DNA from: Sphingomonadales bacterium UBA7471
GTDB taxonomy: Bacteria > Pseudomonadota > Alphaproteobacteria > Sphingomonadales > Sphingomonadaceae
Direction: 5' to 3'
Length of the DNA stretch: 45,558 bases
Assembly (NCBI GenBank): GCA_002479765.1
Contig: DLOZ01000018.1
Span: 10,324-55,881, forward strand
Shown here: piece after piece, positions 25,132 through 32,900 of the stretch
Numbering within the stretch: position 1 is the first letter of the stretch
Layout of the letters: each line of letters starts with the position of its first letter
The notes under the pieces: model-generated
What the model was told of the DNA's origin: nothing
Databases searched by the model: none
Seen by the model: the letters and a program-made list of their open reading frames with translations, nothing else
Translations under genes and position numbers: made by a program

Positions 25132-25163
25132 TCGGGACAGCGAGGGTATTGCCTCTGTCCCGG
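25132..25163. repeat. Hairpin beyond rpmB terminator
   Basis: CGGGACAG and CTGTCCCG (8 bp) can extend inward by AGG/CCT past a 2-nt bulge. It lies just past the rpmB terminator. There is no T-run, and its function is unknown. Confidence 0.4.
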
Positions 25164-25166
25164 ACA

Positions 25167-25201
25167 AGAAAAAACCGGAGGCAGTGGCTGCCCCCGGTTT
25201 T
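25167..25201 (-). terminator. Intrinsic terminator of rpmB
   Basis: Minus-strand AAAACCGG and CCGGTTTT enclose a second stem GGCAG/CTGCC with one mismatch between them, and the sequence continues into TTTTTT. It lies 40 nt after the rpmB stop. The A/T-flanked stem could also work on the opposite strand. Confidence 0.88.
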
Positions 25202-25218
25202 GATTCGCTATAGCTAAA

Positions 25219-25234
25219 GGCTGCGAAAGCAGCC
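25219..25234. repeat. Short perfect hairpin after rpmB stop
   Basis: GGCTGC-GAAA-GCAGCC, a 6-bp stem with 4-nt loop, 7 nt after the rpmB stop codon. It may protect the mRNA 3' end. Confidence 0.4.
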
Positions 25235-25241
25235 GTCAGGC

Positions 25242-25532
25242 TTACGCCGCAGCTTTTTGCTTCTTGGCGATTTCTTTTTTCACCTTGCGCGCGTTTGTCG
25301 AGAGCTTCTCGTCCGAAGTCTTCAACAACCAGTTGTCGAGACCGCCGACATGCTCAACCGAACGCAGACCGTGGGTCGAAACGCGGAACTTGTAGCCCTG
25401 CTCAAGGGCATCCGACAACAAAGTGACATTCTGCAGGTTAGGCAGGAATGTACGCTTGGTTTTGTTGTTGGCGTGGCTCACATTGTTGCCGACCAGACGG
25501 CCTTTACCGGTGAGTTCGCAGATGCGCGCCAT
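25242..25532 (-). CDS. rpmB: 50S ribosomal protein L28
   Basis: Large-subunit ribosomal protein of 96 residues, the usual alphaproteobacterial length. The N terminus MARICELTGKGRLVGNNVSH and the segment NKTKRTFLPNLQNV are diagnostic, and the tail is lysine-rich. No CxxC zinc pair is present. The ATG at 25532 has AGGAC about 8 nt upstream; a longer frame upstream is not supported. It ends in a strong terminator and lies divergent from tadA. Confidence 0.97.
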   Translation of the reverse strand: MARICELTGKGRLVGNNVSHANNKTKRTFLPNLQNVTLLSDALEQGYKFRVSTHGLRSVEHVGGLDNWLLKTSDEKLSTNARKVKKEIAKKQKAAA

Positions 25533-25590
25533 GATGTATGTCCTGTATAAAAAAAGTGTATGCGGAATCACTGTCCCGCGAAAGTCGCTG

Positions 25591-25619
25591 CCCCTAACGC
25601 TCCACACCGAAAAGGTCAA
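25591..25619 (-). promoter_or_regulatory. Candidate rpmB promoter
   Basis: Minus-strand TTGACC (25619-25614), 17 nt, then TAGGGG (25596-25591). The -35 element is good and the -10 is poor, as is common in this group. A second TTGACC lies at 25635-25630. The call rests on spacing and position only. Confidence 0.3.
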
Positions 25620-25663
25620 GCCGATGTGTGGTCAAAAGCAGTAATCTACGCTAGCAAACTAAC

Positions 25664-26119
25664 ATGCCCTTGTCCAAAGCCCGCGAAATGATGAACGAAG
25701 CGCTCAAATTGGCGCAGGCAGTCGCCGCGCAAGGCGAAGTGCCCGTGGGCGCGATTGTCGTCAAGGATGGGGTCATTATTGGCCGTGGCGCCAACCGTCC
25801 GCTTGAGCATCATGACCCCACTGCCCACGCCGAAATCCTCGCCATCCGCGCCGCTGCGGCGCATCTTGGCAATGACCGCCTCATGGGATGCGACCTGTGG
25901 GTCACACTAGAGCCCTGTGCGATGTGTGCAGGCGCGATTGCCCATTCGCGCATAGCCCGCCTCTATTATGGCGCTGAGGACCCCAAGGGCGGCGCTGTGG
26001 CGCATGGTCCGCGCTTGTTTGAACAACCCACAGTGCATCATCGCCCCGAAATATATTCTGGCATATCCGCCGACGAATCAGCTGAACTGCTTCAGGCGTT
26101 TTTCAAAGACCGGCGCTAA
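25664..26119 (+). CDS. tadA: tRNA adenosine(34) deaminase
   Basis: Converts the wobble adenosine of tRNA-Arg(ACG) to inosine. The 151-residue protein carries the zinc deaminase motifs: His55-Ala-Glu57 in TAHAEILAI and Cys85/Cys88 in TLEPCAMCAGAI, plus RLYYGAEDPKGGA and the C-terminal EIYSGI. It is divergent from rpmB, and its stop overlaps the stop of the opposing dienelactone hydrolase gene by 4 bp (CTAA). Confidence 0.97.
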   Translation: MPLSKAREMMNEALKLAQAVAAQGEVPVGAIVVKDGVIIGRGANRPLEHHDPTAHAEILAIRAAAAHLGNDRLMGCDLWVTLEPCAMCAGAIAHSRIARLYYGAEDPKGGAVAHGPRLFEQPTVHHRPEIYSGISADESAELLQAFFKDRR

Positions 26120-27021
26120 CGCAGATTTTTCTCGAAAAATGCGAGCGTGCGGGCCCATGACAAGTCTGCCGCTGCTTTGTCAAAACGGGGCGTGCTGTCA
26201 TTATGGAAGCCATGCTGCGTACCCGGATAGAAATGCACCTGAAACGCCTTCTGGTTCGCAATGAGCGCCGCCTGATAGGCAAGCCAACCTGCGTTGATCC
26301 GCTCGTCCGCCTCGGCATAATGGATCAACAGCGGCGCCTTAATGGCAGGAACTTCGGCCGCAGTTGGCTGGCGACCATAATATGGCACGGACGCAGCCAT
26401 TTCCGGATAGGCAACAGCCAACGCATTGCAGACGCCGCCACCATAACAAAAACCCACCGCGCCAACCTTGCTTGTGCTGTCGGCATGATCGCGCAGGAAT
26501 TCAAAGCTGACGAAAAAGTCTTCCAATAATTTGCCCGGGTTCAGCTTTGCCTGCAGCTCACGGCCTTTTTCGTCATTGCCCGGATAACCGCCGACTGACG
26601 ACAGGCCATCGGGACCAAACGCCATATAACCGGCCTTAGCGAGACGACGCACGACATCTTCGATATACGGGTTCAACCCGCGATTTTCGTGAACCACCAA
26701 TACCGCCGGCAGCTTGCCCTTGGCCGTGGCTGGTCGCGCAAGCAGCCCGCTGATGCTGCCATGCCCATCGGGGCTTTGTACCGTCACCCGCGACGTGACA
26801 ATTGCCGGATCGTCGGCCTTAACTTGCTGCGCCAAAGCATAATCCGGCTGCAACTGGTTAAGTATCATGAGGCCGGTGACGCCCGCAGCCGCGAATTTGC
26901 CGGCTTCGCGGATGAATTCACGTTTGGTCAGCTTGCCGTGGACATAACCATCGAAAATTTCCAGAATATAGGGATGGAAGTCACTGGCCTTCATGCGTGG
27001 TGACGTATCGGCGTCTGCCAT
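26116..27021 (-). CDS. Dienelactone hydrolase family protein (YghX-like), probably exported
   Basis: Alpha/beta-hydrolase of 301 residues. The nucleophile elbow GFCYGGG carries Cys192; Asp239 (AEADERIN) and His270 (GTQHGFHND) complete the triad. The N terminus has a twin-arginine-like signal in which the pair is Lys-Arg (KREFIREAGKFAAAG), as in YghX-type relatives, so export by Tat is possible but not certain. The natural substrate is unknown. The ATG at 27021 is preferred because AGGAG lies 7 nt upstream; the ATG at 27027 is only 1 nt from it. It follows the LytTR regulator gene by 11 nt on the same strand, suggesting one operon with the two-component system. Confidence 0.88.
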   Translation of the reverse strand: MADADTSPRMKASDFHPYILEIFDGYVHGKLTKREFIREAGKFAAAGVTGLMILNQLQPDYALAQQVKADDPAIVTSRVTVQSPDGHGSISGLLARPATAKGKLPAVLVVHENRGLNPYIEDVVRRLAKAGYMAFGPDGLSSVGGYPGNDEKGRELQAKLNPGKLLEDFFVSFEFLRDHADSTSKVGAVGFCYGGGVCNALAVAYPEMAASVPYYGRQPTAAEVPAIKAPLLIHYAEADERINAGWLAYQAALIANQKAFQVHFYPGTQHGFHNDSTPRFDKAAADLSWARTLAFFEKNLR

Positions 27022-27032
27022 CCTCATTCTCC

Positions 27033-27833
27033 TTAATGGACAAACCTGGCTACGACGTCACGATAGGAACGGCTGACTTTCACCTGTGCGCCCGATTCAA
27101 GCACAAGGAAGCATTCGCCATTCGTATGCGGCTTCACCTGCCGCACCTGATCCAAATTGACGATTGTCGAACGATGGACGCGCTGGAACGTCCGTGGATC
27201 GAGGCGTTTTTCCAGATCTTTCATGGTCTCGCGCAGGATGAGCGAGTTGTCGGCGGTGTAGATGCACATATAATCGCCAGCCGCATCGATCCGTTCGATG
27301 CTTTCGACATCGACGCGGAAAATCTGGCCGCGATCTTTGATATTGATAAGCTTTTCAAACCGGGTCGACCCTAGGTCATCGTCCATCGAACTCAGATTAT
27401 CAGCAGCATCCGGCGCGACCTCATTGATGACATTGCGAAGCCTGTCCAGCTCATCCGATGTGCGCTTGTCGGCAAGCCTGCTGCGTACACGGTCCATAGT
27501 GTCTGCCAAACGCTCCGGTTCGACCGGCTTCATCAGATAATCGATCGCCTGCGCTTCGAACGCCTTAATCGCATGTTCCGAATAGGCCGTCACAAAGACA
27601 AACAGCGGCGGATCAATATCCATCACGCCCTGAACAACCGAAAAGCCATCAAATCCAGGCATCTGAATGTCGAGAAACACCAGATCGGGTTTCAGCGTTT
27701 TAATCTTGCGAATGGCTTCCCGGCCATTGTGGCAGGTGGCGACGATTTCGATGTCGTCGAACGGCTGCAGCCTTAATGCAAGGCCTTGGATCGCCAGCTT
27801 TTCATCGTCGACCAATATTGTACGAATGCTCAT
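27033..27833 (-). CDS. LytTR-family response regulator
   Basis: DNA-binding response regulator of 266 residues. The receiver domain (1-120) has acidic Asp9/Asp10, phospho-acceptor Asp55 (LVFLDIQMPGFDG), Thr in FVTAYSEHAIKAFE and Lys in YLMKPVEP. After a linker rich in charged residues, a LytTR domain (about 160-266) shows IERIDAAGDYMCIYT, RTFQRVHRSTIVNL and the closing VKVSRSYR. Its start overlaps the stop of the histidine kinase gene (ATGA), so the two are translationally coupled partners. The target promoters are unknown. Confidence 0.95.
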   Translation of the reverse strand: MSIRTILVDDEKLAIQGLALRLQPFDDIEIVATCHNGREAIRKIKTLKPDLVFLDIQMPGFDGFSVVQGVMDIDPPLFVFVTAYSEHAIKAFEAQAIDYLMKPVEPERLADTMDRVRSRLADKRTSDELDRLRNVINEVAPDAADNLSSMDDDLGSTRFEKLINIKDRGQIFRVDVESIERIDAAGDYMCIYTADNSLILRETMKDLEKRLDPRTFQRVHRSTIVNLDQVRQVKPHTNGECFLVLESGAQVKVSRSYRDVVARFVH

Positions 27834-28966
27834 GCGGATATTGTTCCTTGCTGCTTAACCCCCGTTTGATTGTCCTCCCCTACAATAATCCGGCTTTGAT
27901 ATGGTAGTTCCAACAAAACCTCAAATCCTCCGCCCGCTTTTACATAATGTTCAAAGCGTTGATCGTCGCCATAAGCTTGTGAAAGTCGCTCGCGGGTGTT
28001 CGCCATCCCAACACCGGTGGAGAGGCTGTGATCTTGCTGACCCGGCTGCAAGCCCGGCCCCGTGTCCGATACGGTAATCCGCACTCTTTGGCCGACGAGT
28101 TGAGCGGTCACGGAAATGTCGGCGCCCTCTTCTTTCGGCGTCACCGCATATTTAATGGCATTTTCCACCAATGGCTGCAGCAGAAGTGACGGCACCAGAG
28201 CGTCCTCGACAGCAGGCTCAATCGTGAAATATGGCCGCAGCCGTTCTTCAAAACGCATTTTTTCGATATCGAGATAGAGCTTCAACGTCTCGATCTCTTG
28301 CGTCAGCGGCACCTTGGCCGCAGCCTCGTTGATGAGGGTGAAGCGCAAAAATGACGATAGCCGCGACAACATGGCATTTGCCTGCTCGGTCTGCTTCAGC
28401 AGCACGAGCGTCGATATGCTGTTCAATGTGTTGAACAGGAAATGTGGGTTCAACTGATATCGCAACATGGTCAGCTGCGCGCTGGTGGCCTGCGCCTCAA
28501 GCCGCATCATCTGATCCGCTTGTTCTTCAGCGCGCACGAAATAATTGATCGCGTAATATAGCGCAGACCAGGCCGCCAACAGCACCGAGTTGATATAGAT
28601 CGCGGCGAGCCATAATTGCGCAAAGGGCGTTTCATCCACCCCGTCCCGAATGGTTTGCAGCACCCACACGTCAATATACGCGTAGCCAATGGTGGCCAAG
28701 GACACCGCGACGAACGTCAGGCTCCACGTAACAAATGGCCGCTGATCAATCAGGAATCGGTAAATAACCGATAGCAGAAGCGTGATCGAATAACCCGTGA
28801 CCGCTGATATCAGGATGGGCACAAGGAAGCTGACCGGCTGCCCCTGGGCAATACCCGACGCAGCGCGCAAAATGACTGCGCCTGCCCATCCGGCTGAATG
28901 GAGATTCCAAAACGCACGATTTTTATCGGCAAAGAAGGGTTTGTCTGTAAGCTCAAGTACCGCCAT
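27830..28966 (-). CDS. LytS-type sensor histidine kinase
   Basis: Membrane sensor kinase of 378 residues. The N-terminal half (about 25-145) has several predicted membrane helices and no large periplasmic domain, so the signal may be sensed in or near the membrane. It is followed by the His_kinase motif LRYQLNPHFLFNTLNSIS with phospho-acceptor His175, then the ATPase domain with N-box LLQPLVENAIKYAV, G1 DTGPGL and G2 GVGMANTRERL. It precedes its LytTR partner with a 4-nt overlap and is divergent from the HD-domain gene. The ATG has no clear ribosome site. Confidence 0.94.
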   Translation of the reverse strand: MAVLELTDKPFFADKNRAFWNLHSAGWAGAVILRAASGIAQGQPVSFLVPILISAVTGYSITLLLSVIYRFLIDQRPFVTWSLTFVAVSLATIGYAYIDVWVLQTIRDGVDETPFAQLWLAAIYINSVLLAAWSALYYAINYFVRAEEQADQMMRLEAQATSAQLTMLRYQLNPHFLFNTLNSISTLVLLKQTEQANAMLSRLSSFLRFTLINEAAAKVPLTQEIETLKLYLDIEKMRFEERLRPYFTIEPAVEDALVPSLLLQPLVENAIKYAVTPKEEGADISVTAQLVGQRVRITVSDTGPGLQPGQQDHSLSTGVGMANTRERLSQAYGDDQRFEHYVKAGGGFEVLLELPYQSRIIVGEDNQTGVKQQGTISA

Positions 28967-29054
28967 AAAATCGGTCTAGCCGCATTTTGCGCGCGCATGA
29001 AGCACTTGTTTCGTCACAAGGACATGATAGGGTTTTGGGGAGAGGATATCGACC

Positions 29055-29648
29055 ATGGACAACCACGAAGACCGCGCAACTTTCCACGACATGTCGCAGA
29101 GCACGCAAGAAGATTGGCAGATCATCATGCGGCACAATATCCCGTTTTCGCAAAATGGCGGACAACGGATATTGGACCATCTTCGGCTGCTCGATGGCGA
29201 TTTTGGCGGTTTCGCGGTGGACCGGCTGACCCATTCCTTGCAAACCGCGACGCGCGCCTATCGTGATGGACGCGACGAAGATTATGTCGTCATGGCGCTG
29301 CTGCACGACATTGGCGATACACTTGGCGCGGCAAACCACCCAGACATTGCTGCTGCCATATTAAAGCCATTCGTTTCGGAAAAACTGCACTGGATTGTCC
29401 AAAACCACGGCATTTTCCAAGGTCACAACTTCTTCCACCATCTTGGGCTTGATCGGGACATGCGCGAAAAGTTCCGCGGTCATGAATGGTTTGCTGACAC
29501 CGAAGAATTCATCGACAAATATGACTGCCCATCCTTCGATCCCGAATATGACACGCTGCCATTGGAGTTTTTCGAACCCATGGTGACGAAGCTGTTCCGC
29601 CATCCGCTGAATAGCATTTATAAGCGTGAAGCAGAGGCAGTCGCTTAA
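29055..29648 (+). CDS. HD-domain protein, possible di-iron oxygenase relative
   Basis: Cytoplasmic protein of 197 residues. The HD signature is clear: His60 (THSLQTA), His84-Asp85 (LLHDIGD), His95, His118 (VQNHGIF), and a late Asp cluster (154-166) that could supply the last ligand. The usual automatic label is phosphohydrolase. The wording of the motifs (HSLQTA, LLHDIGD) and the His60-His84 spacing of 24 also fit mixed-valent di-iron oxygenases such as PhnZ, so the reaction is open. GAGGA lies 8-9 nt before the ATG. The gene is divergent from the histidine kinase gene. Followed by a 42-codon gene on the same strand. Confidence 0.85.
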   Translation: MDNHEDRATFHDMSQSTQEDWQIIMRHNIPFSQNGGQRILDHLRLLDGDFGGFAVDRLTHSLQTATRAYRDGRDEDYVVMALLHDIGDTLGAANHPDIAAAILKPFVSEKLHWIVQNHGIFQGHNFFHHLGLDRDMREKFRGHEWFADTEEFIDKYDCPSFDPEYDTLPLEFFEPMVTKLFRHPLNSIYKREAEAVA

Positions 29649-29709
29649 TCACTCCATTTCGGCGGGCGCCCTTACAACCGGGGCCATTCGTGCATATAGA
29701 TAAGGATCA

Positions 29710-29734
29710 CCGGACGTTCGCGTGAACGATCCGG
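29710..29734 (+). repeat. Hairpin upstream of small basic-protein gene
   Basis: CCGGACGTTC and GAACG-A-TCCGG form a 10-bp stem with one bulged A and loop GCGT. It lies between the HD gene and the 42-codon gene. No T-run follows, so it is more likely a leader or processing structure than a terminator. Confidence 0.4.
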
Positions 29735-29776
29735 CGCTTTGCACGTTGTCCCCTCCGCCCCCGAAAGGAAAACATA

Positions 29777-29905
29777 ATGGCAAAGAGCCAAAAGAAATCG
29801 AACCGCGAAGTCCGCAAACCAAAGGCCGAGGGCCCCAAGAAGCAAAACGCTTCGAACCCCTCAACCAAAGGTAACCCCGCCGGGTTGGCGCCATCCAAGA
29901 GCTAG
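29777..29905 (+). CDS. Small basic protein, 42 residues
   Basis: A short gene with AAGGA 8 nt before the ATG. The product is lysine/arginine-rich and low in hydrophobic residues: MAKSQKKSNREVRKPKAEGP, then a Pro/Asn/Ser/Lys tail ending APSKS. From memory, small proteins starting MAKSQxxSNRExRKPK are widespread in proteobacteria without a known function; nucleic-acid or ribosome binding is a guess from charge. It ends 4 nt from the stop of the opposing glutamate dehydrogenase gene. Confidence 0.75.
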   Translation: MAKSQKKSNREVRKPKAEGPKKQNASNPSTKGNPAGLAPSKS

Positions 29906-29909
29906 GGGC

Positions 29910-32900
29910 TTAACGCCCCAATAGCACCCGTGCCTGACCGGCAACCTGTGCCAGCATCGCGGGCGTGGGTATGCCTGCCATGCGTGCCCGGTCGACCATC
30001 GCCTTGAATGCACGCACGCGGACGGTGTTGGCTTGCAGCCAATCCTGTGCATCCTCAAGCGGCTTCTTGGCGGCGCGGCGGCGTAGGAAATCCAAACGCA
30101 TCGTTTGGAAATCGCGTGCTAGCCCTGCAACCAACAATCGTTCCCACGGGTCATGCGGATCAATCTGCATCGCCGCCCCTTGCGCCCAGCTTAAGCCAAG
30201 CGCATCGCCTAAAGCGGTGAACGCACGCGTCAGCGCAGTCACATCACCCTTTTGCGTCGACGACAACGCCGCGAGGCCAATAGCGCCGTCCAACTGCGCC
30301 ATTTCAACAAGCCGATCGGCAATTTTGCGTGGCGCGCCATTTTCCGTAAGCCGTGCGCCAAAACGTTCCGTCTGAAGCCGGACATCATTGGGCAACAACC
30401 CGTCCAGCGCGGCGGACAATTTTTGCACGACGGGCGCATATACGGCGGTGGCAGCACCGACATCGCGGCCTTCATGCGCGTTGCGAATGATGTCCGCCAT
30501 CTGCGCACGAATTTCAACGGCAGCTTGGTTGAATAGCATCAGCCGCGTTGCCTCCGGCATGGGTGTCGTATCGATGGCCTGCCACAGCGATGGCAGATCA
30601 TAGATGCGTTCGGCAATGGCGAACGCCGCCGCAACATCACCAAGGCCGCAGCCCTCTTCCTCCGCAAGTTCAAACGGGTGCAGCATGCCCAACCGGTTGA
30701 TCATGCGGTTGGCCAATTTGGTCGCGATGATTTCCTTGCGCAAACGGTGCGACAGAATCGCGCTTTTGTGCGCCTTGACCATCGCCTCTGGAAACGCAGC
30801 CAGCAGTTCGCTGTCCATTGAGGCATCTTGTGCCAAAGGCGCGTCCTCAACGCCGTCCTGCGCGGCCAGCTTTGCCGTCGACAGCAGCACGGCCAATTCA
30901 GGCCGGGTCAGACCGCGCCCTTCACTTACGCGGCGGAACAGTTCCTCGTTCGGCGCGAGCCCCTCAACCGAACGGTCAAGCCTGCCAGATCCTTCGAAGA
31001 TTTCAATAAGCCGGACATAGGCCGGCAAATCCCCTGCCCCGCCGGTTTCCGCGATGGAAAGCGCGAGCGTTTGCAGGCGGTTATCCTCAAGCACCAAATG
31101 CGCAACGGCATCGGTCATATCAGCGAGCAGCACGTTGCGCGCAGGCTCTTTCAACTTGCCGGCACGCATTTGCGCATTGAGCGCAATTTTTATGTTCACC
31201 TCATTATCCGAACAATCCACGCCGGCGCTGTTATCGATGAAGTCGGTATTAATCCGGCCACCGCGCAATGCATACCCAATACGTCCAGCCTGCGTGACGC
31301 CAAGGTTGGCGCCTTCGCCGATGACCATTGCTCGAACGTCCGCACCATTGACGCGGATCGCATCATTGCCCGGATCACCGACATCCAAATGGCTTTCGCT
31401 TCGGTCCTTAATATAGGTGCCGATCCCGCCAAACCACATCAGCTGCACCGGTGCCTTCAATATCGCGGTCATCAATGCGGATGGTTCAATCTCCTTCGCA
31501 TCAATGCTCAATAATGCTCTGATTTCAGGCGAAATTTTGATCAATTTTTCGGTGCGCGCAAATACGCCGCCACCCTTTGAAATCAGCTTTCTGTCATAAT
31601 CGAGCCAGCTTGAGCGCGGCAGATTGAACAAACGCTGACGTTCTTTCCAGCTGACCGCTGGGTCGGGATCGGGATCAAAAAAGATGTGGCGGTGGTCGAA
31701 TGCGGCGACAACTTTCAGTGTTTTCGAAAGCAGCATGCCGTTGCCAAAAACGTCGCCGGACATGTCGCCAACGCCCGCAACCGTGACCGGTTCCTTTTGC
31801 ACGTCGATACCCATTTCTGCAAAATGGCGCTGGACCGAAAGCCAGCCACCCTTGGCGGTGATGCCCATCGCCTTATGGTCATATCCAACCGATCCGCCGC
31901 TGGCGAAAGCATCACCCAGCCAGAAATTGCGTTCCAGCGCGATGGCATTTGCGGTGTCAGAAAATGTTGCTGTACCCTTGTCTGCGGCAACAACGAAATA
32001 AGGATCATCCCCGTCATGAATGACGACATTGTCTGGATGCACGATACGGTCGTTGACGATGTTGTCGGTAATCGACAGCAAGGTGCGGATGAATATCTTA
32101 TAGGCCTCCGTCCCTTCGGCGAACCAGGCATCACGGTCGACGCGCATATCGGGCAGCCGCTTGGGGTAAAAGCCGCCCTTGGCACCTGTCGGCACGATGA
32201 CGGCGTTTTTAACGCGCTGCGCCTTCATCAGGCCGAGAACTTCCGTGCGGAAATCGTCACGCCGGTCTGACCAGCGCAGACCGCCACGCGCCACGGGGCC
32301 AGCGCGCAAGTGGATGCCTTCAACGCGCGGCGAATAGACGAACACTTCACGCCAAGGCAGCGGCGCAGGCAGGCCCGGGACTTTCGCGCAATCAAGCTTA
32401 AACGCCAGCGCTTCTGCGGCAGCAGCCGAAAAGGCGTTGGTGCGGACCGTCGCCAAAACGATGCCCAAGAATCGGCGCAATATGCGGTCTTCGTCGATGG
32501 CCGATACTGCGGCCAAGTCTGTGTTGATCGACTTCACATATTTGGTGATCTCTTTTTCGCGGTCACCGGAATGGGCCGGGTTATGCCGGGCGTCGAACAG
32601 GGCAATGATCGAACGCGTCACATTGGCGTTTTTGGCCAGTGCTGACACAACAGTCGGCATGCCGTAGGTCACGCCCGTTTGACGCAAATAGCGATACCAT
32701 GCCCGCAGCCAGATGACTGATTGCGGATCAAGACCACCGACCGTCACCAGCTGGTTAAAGACATCATTTTCAAAACTGCCATCCAAAACCTGGCTCAACG
32801 CGCCTTCGATGACGTGCGGAGATTTCATGACGGTTGCAACGTCACCGCCGCGCAGCGACAGTCGGAAATCGTGGATATAATTGCCGTCGCCCAATGCGGT

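Larger units (their letters stand above)
24888..25241. other. 354-nt gene-free interval with structured rpmB 3' end and glycine-zipper promoter region
   Basis: No convincing gene is seen; only ATG frames of up to about 15 codons occur. The right part holds three hairpins downstream of rpmB. The left part, upstream of the GTG of the glycine-zipper gene, must carry its promoter and contains the inverted repeat TGAACG-N14-CGTTCA (24987-25012), with another TGAACG at about 25031. No tRNA cloverleaf is found here. Confidence 0.6.
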
